Shown piece after piece: positions 29,467 to 37,862 of a DNA stretch of 64,000 nt (positions within the stretch are counted from its first letter, which is position 1; every line of letters starts with the position of its first letter). This DNA comes from Bin80 sp965208025. Its GTDB lineage: Bacteria; Bacteroidota; Rhodothermia; Rhodothermales; Bin80. The position numbers were made by a program, and so were the translations under genes. A model generated the notes under the pieces. It searched no databases, was not told the origin of the DNA, and worked only from the letters and a program-made list of their open reading frames with translations. The stretch covers positions 1,426,001 to 1,490,000 of the forward strand of contig OZ242302.1 in NCBI GenBank assembly GCA_965208025.1, read 5' to 3'.

Positions 29467-29947
29467 GCAAGTAGATCTCTTCTATACCAGATGGTGGAGA
29501 CTCTTCTTGTTTAGTCTGTGCTCTCAGGTAAGCAACGAACTGATCTGGATAATGTACCTGTTCTTGGATTTGAGACTGACGAGCCTTGGAATGTATTTTT
29601 CTATCGTTGGTGACAAGAAGGTGAACAGCTCCTCGGTTGACAGCATGGAGAAGTAGGTTGTCAATTCGGTCATTTTCGTTATTCTGGCTCCATCCGTAGT
29701 TCTTGATGTCAGTTTCAGTTAGTATCGGTGGAGATGGTATTTCTTCATATTGATTCAGCCTTGAAAGAACAATTTGTTTTCTACTTTCATCAACATCTCT
29801 GGCAATATCTCCCCGCTGAGCTGGATGAATGCAAAGACTGTGTCCCTGCTGCTGAGACAACTGGCGCATTTTTGCCATCAATGGATCTAATTCTCGCCCC
29901 GTATCTTCCAACGGTATTAGAATATTCGTATCAATTAAGATATTCAT
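29351..29947 (-). CDS. PIN-domain RNase (proximal part of a frame-shifted PIN-GNAT fusion)
   Basis: The ATG at 29947 starts MNILIDTNILIPLE. PIN acidic residues are present: Asp in LIDTN, Asp in ENDRIDNLLLHAV and Asp in LLVTNDRKIHSKA. PIN domains are metal-dependent RNases. After QPFFDSLRESYREFDSWYKKK the frame leaves the GNAT reading at a run of nine A and ends in GIGKTKSLVCS. The preceding residues match the usual PIN-to-GNAT linker (FDSWYKKK then ALERRRAW), so the shift falls within a protein that is normally one chain. It could be transcriptional slippage, phase variation, decay or a sequence error. Confidence 0.78.
   Translation of the reverse strand: MNILIDTNILIPLEDTGRELDPLMAKMRQLSQQQGHSLCIHPAQRGDIARDVDESRKQIVLSRLNQYEEIPSPPILTETDIKNYGWSQNNENDRIDNLLLHAVNRGAVHLLVTNDRKIHSKARQSQIQEQVHYPDQFVAYLRAQTKQEESPPSGIEEIYLHEVEVSQPFFDSLRESYREFDSWYKKKGIGKTKSLVCS
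29387..29395 (-). other. A9 homopolymer at the PIN-GNAT frame junction
   Basis: Nine consecutive A on the coding strand (TACAAAAAAAAAGGC). Eight A would give WYKKKALERRR in one frame. Runs of this length promote RNA-polymerase slippage and replication slippage. Confidence 0.8.
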
Positions 29948-30260
29948 AGAATACACCAATTAGGAAGAAAGTGAAATAATGAATTTCAAAGACAATATCT
30001 GGAATCAACGGCTCTTCGGTTAGTTGGGACTGACTTGCACATAATTGTGATCCAAAAAATCCCAATGATAATCATTTTTCATATCATGCCTCCAAATGAT
30101 GGGCTGATGTAACGAAAATATGCAACTCAGGGGGAATACTCACACCCCAATCAAACGACGAATATCCTAAGAATGCACCTCTATCTCAGAGCAACTGTAC
30201 ACCTGCACATATGGGGCTGGCTGTTATCCAGTGAACAAGTTTGAGATTCCGTCCATCAAG
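29948..30260. other. Intergenic region of about 310 bp, no gene recognised
   Basis: Lies between the start of the PIN gene and the 3' end of tRNA-Ala. It should hold the promoter of the PIN operon, but I could not identify it with confidence. Confidence 0.4.
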
Positions 30261-30333
30261 TGGAGCTAAGCGGAGTCGAACCGCTGACCTCCTGAGTGCG
30301 ATTCAGGCGCTCTACCAACTGAGCTATAGCCCC
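30261..30333 (-). tRNA. tRNA-Ala (anticodon CGC)
   Basis: Read on the minus strand, GGGGCTATAGCTCAGTTGG opens a complete cloverleaf. The D arm is AGCTC...GAGC, the anticodon stem CCTGA/TCAGG encloses ATCGCAC, and the T arm AGCGG TTCGACT CCGCT and acceptor TAGCTCC follow. The loop gives anticodon CGC, and G3 faces T70, the alanine identity pair. CCA is not encoded. Confidence 0.93.
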
Positions 30334-30547
30334 AGTGAACTCCCAAATTTACGAATTTCATTCGAATTCAGATCTCTATTGTTCCTTAAATGATTCAAGG
30401 GGGAATCACCCATTCATGATCAATGTAAAGTGTGCGTGCCTACAACATTGCGGAAGATGCTGTCATTGACAATTTCCTGATCACCAGATTAGCAAACACT
30501 AAGGCAAAGAATACGTTAACTGAAGACTATTAATTCAAGGAGCATTC

Positions 30548-33265
30548 ATGATGAGTACCACTATTCAGATGAAGAAAAAAGACTACTTCGGAACCCGCAC
30601 CTCTTTTGAGACTCCTTATGGGACCGCATGGATGTATCGTCTTGATTCACTGGGTATATCAGGATATCAACTTGAACGGCTTCCCTATTCCATTCGAGTA
30701 ATGCTTGAAGCTGTCCTACGTGGTTGTGACGGCTTCAGTGTTACCCCCGAGAATGTTGAACAACTCGCTCAGTATAACCCAAAAAAACCTCTACGTGCAG
30801 AAATTCCTTTCTCCCCTGCCAGAGTTCTTTTGCAGGACTTTACTGGCGTACCAGCAGTGGTAGACCTCGCTGCGATGCGGAGTGCAATGGCTCGCGCTGG
30901 AGGAAATCCTTCTGCTATTAATCCACGCGTCCCTGTACACCTGATCATTGATCACAGTGTTCAGGTAGATTACTATGGGATCCCAGAGGCGCTCCAGCTT
31001 AATTCGGATCACGAATTTAGACGTAACCGGGAGAGATACGAATTTTTGCGGTGGGGACAGCAGGCATTTGATAATTTCTTTGTAGTCCCGCCTGCAAGCG
31101 GTATTTGTCATCAAGTGAACCTTGAATATGTCGCTCGATGTGTATGGACTGGAAAAGAGAATGATGAGATCGTAGCATTCCCAGATTCACTGGTCGGTAC
31201 TGATTCCCATACGACCATGATTAATGGCTTGGGAGTCGTGGGCTGGGGAGTTGGTGGAATTGAAGCGGAGGCCGTCATGCTCGGACAACCAATCTATATG
31301 CTCATGCCCGAAGTGGTTGGGTTTCGGCTCACTGGATCACTTCCCGATGGTGCAACGGCAACAGATATGGTCCTCACCGTAACCCAAATGCTCCGTAACT
31401 ACGGTGTGGTTGGCCGCTTTGTCGAATTTTTTGGACCTGGAATTCAAGCACTCTCTGTTCCTGATCGTGCGACAATCAGTAATATGTCCCCCGAGTATGG
31501 TGCCACCATGGGATTCTTTCCGATTGACGAAGTGACTTTAAATTTTCTCCGTCGTACTGGCCGTGAAGAAGCCCTCATTCAACTGGTGGAACGGTATACC
31601 AAAGAGCAGGGGTTATTTCTTACCTCCGAAGCCCCTGACCCCGAATATCTGGATACTTTAAACTTGGATTTAGGTGATGTCGTACCCAGTGTGGCTGGCC
31701 CGAAGAGACCGCAAGACCGTATTCCAATCCCTGAACTAGGACAGTCGTTTCGACATTCGTTCACTGCACCTGCTGGTCCGCAAGGATTTGGTAGACAGAG
31801 AAATGACTTGAACCGAAGTGTCCCAAGTACGTCTTTTCCCAATCCACTTCGTAACGGTGATGTTGCGATTGCCGCAATCACCAGTTGCACCAATACCAGT
31901 AATCCCAGCGTGATGATTGGTGCAGGGCTTGTTGCGAAAAAGGCGGTGGAACGCGGACTCAAAGTTGCACCATATGTTAAAACGAGCCTTGCCCCAGGAT
32001 CCCGGGTGGTGACTGAATACCTCCAAAATGCCAACTTGATGCCCTACTTGGCGCAGTTAGGGTTTGACCTAGTCGGCTATGGTTGTACCACTTGTATTGG
32101 TAATTCGGGGCCACTACCCGAAGCAGTGAGTGCCGCCATTCAAGAAGGGGATCTTGTTGTTGCAGGTGTCCTCAGTGGAAATCGAAATTTTGAAGGTCGT
32201 ATTCATGCTCTGGTTCAAGCCAACTACCTCGCGTCTCCTCCGCTTGTTGTTGCCTACGCTCTTGCTGGAACGGTAGATATTGATCTCACATTAGAGCCAT
32301 TGGGGAAAGATCTTGCTGGCGAAGATGTCTATTTGAAGGATATTTGGCCAACACCTGAAGAAGTCGCCGATGTGGTTCAATCCTCCATTACGCCAGAGTT
32401 ATTCCTTGAGGAATACGGTGGAATTGAAACTTCCAATGAAACATGGAATGCGATTGAAATTCCAAGCGGATCATTATATGAGTGGAATCCCGATTCCACT
32501 TACGTACAAGAACCGCCCTTTTTCGTTGGCCTAACTCGGGAAGCTGCCAGCGTAGCTCCGATCAAAGATGCGCGAGTGCTTGCCAAGTTAGGAGATTCCA
32601 CGACCACAGACCATATCTCTCCCGCTGGAGCGATTCCGCGCGAATCACCGGCTGGTATCTACCTAAGCGGCAACAACGTTCTTCCTCGTGACTTCAATTC
32701 CTTTGGCGCTCGGCGTGGGAATCATGAGGTGATGATGCGAGGCACATTCGCAAATATCCGCATCAAGAACAAACTTGTTCCAGATACAGAAGGCGGAATT
32801 ACAAAATGCTTCATCCACGATGGCGAAATTATGCCGATCTACGATGCCGCTATGCGGTATCAGGAAGCTGGTGTTCCCCTGATTGTCTTGGGTGGTAAGG
32901 ATTATGGAATGGGATCTAGTAGAGATTGGGCCGCCAAAGGAACAATCCTCTTGGGCGTCAGAGCAGTGATCGCCGAAAGCTTTGAGCGTATTCATCGCTC
33001 CAATCTCATTGGGATGGGGGTCCTCCCACTGGAGTACATGTCTGGCGAAAATGCCGATACACTTGGGTTAGATGGGAGTGAGTCATTCAGCCTTGACGTC
33101 CCTCAGGAGACCAATACAACCATAGAGGTTGTGGCAGTCCGCTCCAATCAGGAAATACTTCGCTTCCAAACAAAATCCAGATTAGATACTCCTGTAGAGG
33201 TAGAATACTATCTTAATGGTGGAATCTTACACTATGTGCTGCGAGAATTTCTGTCCGAAGAGTAA
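30548..33265 (+). CDS. acnA: Aconitate hydratase A
   Basis: Protein of 905 aa of the AcnA/IRP type that interconverts citrate and isocitrate in the TCA cycle through a [4Fe-4S] cluster. The cluster cysteines are in SCTNTSNPSV (about residue 447) and YGCTTCIGNSG (about 512-517). The substrate-binding region KDYGMGSSRDWAAKG lies near residue 790 in the C-terminal swivel domain. DHSVQVD and VVGTDSHTTMING-like segments of the N-terminal half are present. AAGGAG lies 7 bp before the start ATG; a second ATG follows at once. The 3' end overlaps the convergent hydantoinase B gene by 34 bp. Confidence 0.97.
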   Translation: MMSTTIQMKKKDYFGTRTSFETPYGTAWMYRLDSLGISGYQLERLPYSIRVMLEAVLRGCDGFSVTPENVEQLAQYNPKKPLRAEIPFSPARVLLQDFTGVPAVVDLAAMRSAMARAGGNPSAINPRVPVHLIIDHSVQVDYYGIPEALQLNSDHEFRRNRERYEFLRWGQQAFDNFFVVPPASGICHQVNLEYVARCVWTGKENDEIVAFPDSLVGTDSHTTMINGLGVVGWGVGGIEAEAVMLGQPIYMLMPEVVGFRLTGSLPDGATATDMVLTVTQMLRNYGVVGRFVEFFGPGIQALSVPDRATISNMSPEYGATMGFFPIDEVTLNFLRRTGREEALIQLVERYTKEQGLFLTSEAPDPEYLDTLNLDLGDVVPSVAGPKRPQDRIPIPELGQSFRHSFTAPAGPQGFGRQRNDLNRSVPSTSFPNPLRNGDVAIAAITSCTNTSNPSVMIGAGLVAKKAVERGLKVAPYVKTSLAPGSRVVTEYLQNANLMPYLAQLGFDLVGYGCTTCIGNSGPLPEAVSAAIQEGDLVVAGVLSGNRNFEGRIHALVQANYLASPPLVVAYALAGTVDIDLTLEPLGKDLAGEDVYLKDIWPTPEEVADVVQSSITPELFLEEYGGIETSNETWNAIEIPSGSLYEWNPDSTYVQEPPFFVGLTREAASVAPIKDARVLAKLGDSTTTDHISPAGAIPRESPAGIYLSGNNVLPRDFNSFGARRGNHEVMMRGTFANIRIKNKLVPDTEGGITKCFIHDGEIMPIYDAAMRYQEAGVPLIVLGGKDYGMGSSRDWAAKGTILLGVRAVIAESFERIHRSNLIGMGVLPLEYMSGENADTLGLDGSESFSLDVPQETNTTIEVVAVRSNQEILRFQTKSRLDTPVEVEYYLNGGILHYVLREFLSEE

Positions 33266-34806
33266 CCTCCACCTCCAGGGGTCTCAATGCGGAGACGATC
33301 CCCTGCTTCAAGCCTTTGGGTAAACTGGCCAGGCAACTGAACTATCTCTCCATTCCCCTTGATCAGACTATTTCGTCCCATCCGCCCAGGCTCCCCACCA
33401 TGCAGTCCCCAGGGAGCATGACGTCGCCGTTCACTGAGCATGGTGACGGTTGCTGGTTCCAGTAATTCATACTCACGCACCATTCCGTCCCCTCCTACGT
33501 GTTGCCCTTTGCCTCCACTTCCTTTAATCAAAGCATATTCTCGAATCCGAAATGGAAATTGCATCTCCAATGCTTCAATCGGAGTATTTCTGGTATTACT
33601 CATGTGTACATGTACACCACTGAGCCCATTGGCCGATGGACTCGCCCCCATCCCGCCGCCAAGCGTTTCATAGTAGGCGTAGGTACTTCCATCTGAATGC
33701 CTACCTCCAATAGTTACGTTGTTCATGGTTCCCTGACTTGCGGCAGGAACGTCTTTGGGCAGCGCCTGTGCCAATGCCCCCAGTACAACATCCGTAATTC
33801 GTTGTGAAGTCTCCACGTTCCCCCCAGCAACGGAGGCAGGCCTTGAAGCGTGAACCAGAGTATCCTCTGGAGCCATCACATGAATTGGTACAAAACAGCC
33901 CGAGTTAATGGGGACATCTTCCTTGATGAGACACAAAACAACATAGTAGCATGCCGAAGCGGTGACCGCTAAGACCGTATTTAGGGATGCGTCCAACATT
34001 GGATCAGTTCCTGTAAAATCAAAGCTTACCTCATTCCCTTGAATATGTGCAGAAACTTGAATCATTGCATCGTGACCCTTGGGTACTTCCAATTGATCAT
34101 TAAATGAATACGTTCCATCAGGCCAAGCCTGAATTCCAGCTCGGATCATCCGCTCGCTATATTGTTGAAGATTTGAGGCATACTGGTAGACTTCTGTTTG
34201 TCCATATTCTTCCATAAGTGTCATCAGACGTCGCTCTCCAATCGCATGGGCTGCTCGCTGGGCTGCTATATCTCCCCTCCTCTCCACCGGTGTCCGCACA
34301 TTGGCGAGTAACATCTGCATTAGTCCCTCATTTTCTTTGCCTGCCTCATAGAGTTTAACGGGTGGAATAATGATCCCTTCCTGAAAAAGCTCGGTTGATA
34401 GGGGAAGGGATCCTGGACTCATTCCCCCAACATCCGCATGATGTGCACGGCTGGCAACAAAGAAAAGGATCTCCCTACCTGCAAAAACCGGAGAGATCAT
34501 TGTAATATCTGGCAGATGATTGCCCCCGTTAAATGGATCATTTAGAATCACTATATCGCCAGAACTCCACTGGGTAAATGTACCGAGGGCTGCCTCACAA
34601 CTTGCAGGCATTGCCCCCAAGTGAACCGGGATATGGGCTGCCTGTGCAACCATCCGACCCATAGCATCAAAAATTGCGCAGGAATAATCCAGACGTTCTT
34701 TGATATTTGGAGAATATCCTGTACGCTGAAGAGTCACGCCCATCTCATCGGCAATTCCAATGAAGCGGTGGCGATAGACTTCCAATAGTATTGGGTCTAT
34801 TTTCAT
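33232..34806 (-). CDS. hyuB: Hydantoinase/oxoprolinase subunit B
   Basis: Protein of 524 aa of the HyuB/5-oxoprolinase C-terminal family, the partner of HyuA in ATP-dependent hydrolysis of cyclic amides such as N-methylhydantoin or 5-oxoproline. Family motifs: QRTGYSPNIKERLDYSCAIFD at the start (spanning 25-45), DIVILNDPFNGGNHLPD, ASRAHHADVGGMSPGS with its metal-binding-type histidines, GGNVETSQRI, and near the end SERRRHAPWGLHGGEPG. The ATG at 34806 follows the hyuA stop by 4 bp, so the two are coupled. Substrate cannot be told from sequence. The 3' end overlaps acnA in opposite orientation. Confidence 0.93.
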   Translation of the reverse strand: MKIDPILLEVYRHRFIGIADEMGVTLQRTGYSPNIKERLDYSCAIFDAMGRMVAQAAHIPVHLGAMPASCEAALGTFTQWSSGDIVILNDPFNGGNHLPDITMISPVFAGREILFFVASRAHHADVGGMSPGSLPLSTELFQEGIIIPPVKLYEAGKENEGLMQMLLANVRTPVERRGDIAAQRAAHAIGERRLMTLMEEYGQTEVYQYASNLQQYSERMIRAGIQAWPDGTYSFNDQLEVPKGHDAMIQVSAHIQGNEVSFDFTGTDPMLDASLNTVLAVTASACYYVVLCLIKEDVPINSGCFVPIHVMAPEDTLVHASRPASVAGGNVETSQRITDVVLGALAQALPKDVPAASQGTMNNVTIGGRHSDGSTYAYYETLGGGMGASPSANGLSGVHVHMSNTRNTPIEALEMQFPFRIREYALIKGSGGKGQHVGGDGMVREYELLEPATVTMLSERRRHAPWGLHGGEPGRMGRNSLIKGNGEIVQLPGQFTQRLEAGDRLRIETPGGGGYSSDRNSRST

Positions 34807-34810
34807 CAAC

Positions 34811-36838
34811 TCATCTATGTTCTAAATGGAGATTTCGCCAGCGATCGACCTTTGCGCTCCAATCTGGCATGATCACGATTGTGGAATCATCCTGAACAAC
34901 CAAAGCAGGCCCCCGAAACGTACATCCTTCCGGTAATTGTTCTCGTTTTAGAAAGGGAATTGTAAGGGGAGTCTCTGCTGTAAAATAAACTTGCGTCATG
35001 GGCATGTCAGATAATTTGAAGTTGTTCTCACTCGTGGAAGTAGGTGCAGGAATTTCCAGAGACTGCGGAATTCTTGCGCGTAGTCGTATCGCAACGGATT
35101 CCACTGTTAGCTCAGGAGCCGAATATCCGTATCGCCCCTGATGCGCTTCATGGAATGCATCTCGAGCCTTGAGAAGCGTCTCAGAACAGACAGGCATTTT
35201 CATTGGGACTGTGAGTTCATGGCTCTGACCTGTGTATCGTAAGTCTAAGTCGCACTCTAATTGTAGCGAAGCGGTACTTGAACCCAGGCGAGCCAAGACG
35301 ACTGATTTTAAGTGCTCAATTTTATCAACTAATGTTTGCGGGGCATGAAGAAGTTGCTCTATGGAAAATACGAGTGCCTGTGAAGCATCACTCGTAAGAT
35401 CTGCCATAAGAAGCCCAACTGCACTCAAAACACCAGGATAACGAGGAATAAAAATCTTCCATACTCCCAGCGAAGATGCGATGGCACAGGCATGGAGAGG
35501 GCCTGCCCCCCCAAAAGGGACTAATGTATACTCTCTCGGGTCGTACCCACACTCTATGGACACATATCGCAGTGCACGATCCATGGTAGCGTTGGCGATC
35601 CTTAATATTCCAAGTGCGGTTTCCTCAACGGAAAGCTGGAGGGATCTGCCAAGTTGTGCGATCGCCTCTCGGGCACTCCTGACATCAAGTGCCCGAGAAA
35701 ATTTTCCCCCGAGAAATTGGGACGGAATCATTCTCCCAAGCACCAGATTGGCATCCGTAACCGTTGGGACTTTTCCCCCATGTCCATAGCAAACGGGGCC
35801 AGGGATAGCTCCTGCACTTTGGGGACCCACACGAAGGATACCACCAGAATCGATCCAGCACAAACTTCCTCCCCCAGCCCCAACGGTATGAATCTGGGTT
35901 GTTGGAAGTCTGAGGGGTAGATTACTAATCTCACTCTCGGTCGTTTGCGGAATTCTCCCAGGACAGAGTGCAACATCCGTACTCGTTCCACCCATATCAA
36001 ACGTCATGATCTGCGGCTGATCGCTGCCTGAAGCTTGCCTCACCAATGTGAATGCACCAATTACTCCTCCTGCGGGTCCACTCAAAACAAGCCTAGCGGC
36101 CTGCTCAGATGCCTGATCCGCGTCTAAAATTCCACCACTGGATTGCATCACCTTTAAGGATCTTCCCCTGAGCACCCGGCGAAGTCGTGACAAATAACGC
36201 ATGACCAAAGGTCGAACATAGGCATTGATGGTTGTGGTCGCTGTTCGTTCGTATTCACGATATTCTGGCAACAGGTCTACACTGAGAGAAAACGGAATAT
36301 CAGGCAGTTCCTGCTCCAAGATGGAAGCAATCCGACGCTCATGGGATTCATTCAGAAACGAAAAAAGTAATACGATCGCAACGCTTTCTACTTGCTCTTC
36401 CTTAAGCACTTGAAGAATCTGTTTGAGAGCGCTTGAATCAAGCGGTTGAAGAATTTCTCCGATACTGTTGATGCGTTCCTCCACTTCAAATCTTAGTGAG
36501 CGGGGAACTAAGGCATGCCTCTCTGGCTGAGAGAATGCGTAGAGGTGAGGGCGATCCTGTCGGCCAATCTCCAATATATCTGCAAATCCTCGCGTAGTGA
36601 TCAGAGCCGTTCGGGCGCCCCGATGTTCAAGAAGCGCATTCGTGGCAACGGTTGTGCCATGAATGACTGGGGCCTGGGGATCCACCTTGAGCTCTTCTAA
36701 ACCTTGAATGATGGCTTCACTTTGATCCTTAGGGGTAGTTGGCACCTTGTGGATCGTGAGACCTGTTGCATCTAGCACAGCAAAATCTGTGAAAGTACCT
36801 CCCACATCAACTCCAATTCGCTTCGGTGCTGCATTCAT
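34811..36838 (-). CDS. hyuA: Hydantoinase/oxoprolinase subunit A
   Basis: Protein of 675 aa. It has the ASKHA-type phosphate-binding start IGVDVGGTFTDFAVLD, then IHGTTVATNALLEHRG, then FDMGGTSTDVALCPGR (about residue 275) and VGAGGGSLCWID, and VPFGGAGPLHACAIA. It is the ATP-using subunit that activates the cyclic amide for opening by the B subunit. Its order A then B and near-adjacent reading frames are typical of the bacterial operon. It is the first gene of the unit. The 237-bp gap upstream separates it from the divergent recO. With ggt in the same window, a 5-oxoprolinase role is plausible but not shown. Confidence 0.93.
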   Translation of the reverse strand: MNAAPKRIGVDVGGTFTDFAVLDATGLTIHKVPTTPKDQSEAIIQGLEELKVDPQAPVIHGTTVATNALLEHRGARTALITTRGFADILEIGRQDRPHLYAFSQPERHALVPRSLRFEVEERINSIGEILQPLDSSALKQILQVLKEEQVESVAIVLLFSFLNESHERRIASILEQELPDIPFSLSVDLLPEYREYERTATTTINAYVRPLVMRYLSRLRRVLRGRSLKVMQSSGGILDADQASEQAARLVLSGPAGGVIGAFTLVRQASGSDQPQIMTFDMGGTSTDVALCPGRIPQTTESEISNLPLRLPTTQIHTVGAGGGSLCWIDSGGILRVGPQSAGAIPGPVCYGHGGKVPTVTDANLVLGRMIPSQFLGGKFSRALDVRSAREAIAQLGRSLQLSVEETALGILRIANATMDRALRYVSIECGYDPREYTLVPFGGAGPLHACAIASSLGVWKIFIPRYPGVLSAVGLLMADLTSDASQALVFSIEQLLHAPQTLVDKIEHLKSVVLARLGSSTASLQLECDLDLRYTGQSHELTVPMKMPVCSETLLKARDAFHEAHQGRYGYSAPELTVESVAIRLRARIPQSLEIPAPTSTSENNFKLSDMPMTQVYFTAETPLTIPFLKREQLPEGCTFRGPALVVQDDSTIVIMPDWSAKVDRWRNLHLEHR

Positions 36839-37075
36839 AGATTATAGTACGTAGAAGATGGTCAAAGCTATGGCTATTATCAGATATGTGCTCTTCCAAT
36901 GGATACATCCTTATGACTCATGAATATAATCAAAATGAACCGCTTTTTTGTGAAAACAAAAATAGAACTGATGTATCTTTGGGAACTCGTTTCGCTGGAT
37001 GTCTATTGATGAAGACCCAGGGAACCAAATTTACTCCATCCTACTTGCATTTAGAATTATATAGACTCAATCGTC

Positions 37076-37828
37076 ATGTTGGTGCGTACTGAAGGCTTTG
37101 TTCTGCGATCCACTCCCTTTAAGGAGTCCTCTCGACTGCTCTCGCTCTATTCACTGGAGCTTGGAAAAATAACTGTGATTGCTCACGGATCTCAGTCTAA
37201 AAAAAGTCGTTTTGGGGCAACTGTGCAACCATTATCTCATGTACAGGCGGTCATTTACAGCCGCCCAATGCGCTCCATCCAGATCCTGTCCGACTGTTCA
37301 CATGTTCAGCGATACCCTCTCATCATGGATAAACTCGAGAGATTAACGATCGGTCAGCGTATTTGTGAATATGTCTATGCACTCACGGAAAATGGGCAGC
37401 GTTCTCCAGAAATTTTTCATCTTCTCGTCAAAGTATTTGACGCATTAAATAAGCCTGATGTTAACGAAGTACCCCTGCAACTGTATTTTCAGCTTCAGCT
37501 TACGACTCTATTGGGCTTTGCACCTTCGTTCAGCAAAGAATCTGTAGAAGAGATCGGCGAAACTGGAGGATATCTGATGTTGGTTGATGGTTCAATTTCA
37601 AAGAGCGCAGAAAATGAAATATCCGCACTCCATGCCTCCCGAAGTGTACTGCGGGCTTTTGCAATTCTCCATCGGGCTGATTTTGATGTGGTTCTGCGCT
37701 TGCAACTAACCAAAAAACAATGCGAGGAGTTGCATCACCTCATCACCCGTTTCATGCGGTTTCATCTGGATGATTCCTACCCGGACCGCGGGGAACGAAT
37801 CTTTGATCAGCTCCTCCGTCCCAAATGA
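37076..37828 (+). CDS. recO: DNA repair protein RecO
   Basis: Protein of 250 aa. RecO helps load RecA onto SSB-coated single-stranded DNA in the RecFOR pathway. The N-terminal OB-fold is recognisable in TEGFVLRSTPFKESSRLLSLYS and ELGKITVIAHGSQSKKSRFG. The helical C-terminal part includes FQLQLTTLLGFAPSF. The cysteines of the zinc-binding form of RecO are missing: position G-F-A-P lacks the usual CxxC, as in several Bacteroidota. Length is normal. It is monocistronic, with a convergent SGNH hydrolase downstream. Confidence 0.9.
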   Translation: MLVRTEGFVLRSTPFKESSRLLSLYSLELGKITVIAHGSQSKKSRFGATVQPLSHVQAVIYSRPMRSIQILSDCSHVQRYPLIMDKLERLTIGQRICEYVYALTENGQRSPEIFHLLVKVFDALNKPDVNEVPLQLYFQLQLTTLLGFAPSFSKESVEEIGETGGYLMLVDGSISKSAENEISALHASRSVLRAFAILHRADFDVVLRLQLTKKQCEELHHLITRFMRFHLDDSYPDRGERIFDQLLRPK

Positions 37829-37862
37829 GTGCAGCCAGGCAATGAGCTTTTCCCTCTGGTAG

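Noticed and set aside
30261..30333. tRNA-Ala as an integration site for the 24-30 kb accessory block
   Set aside because: I looked for a second copy of the tRNA 3' end at the other side of the block and found none, and there is no integrase gene.
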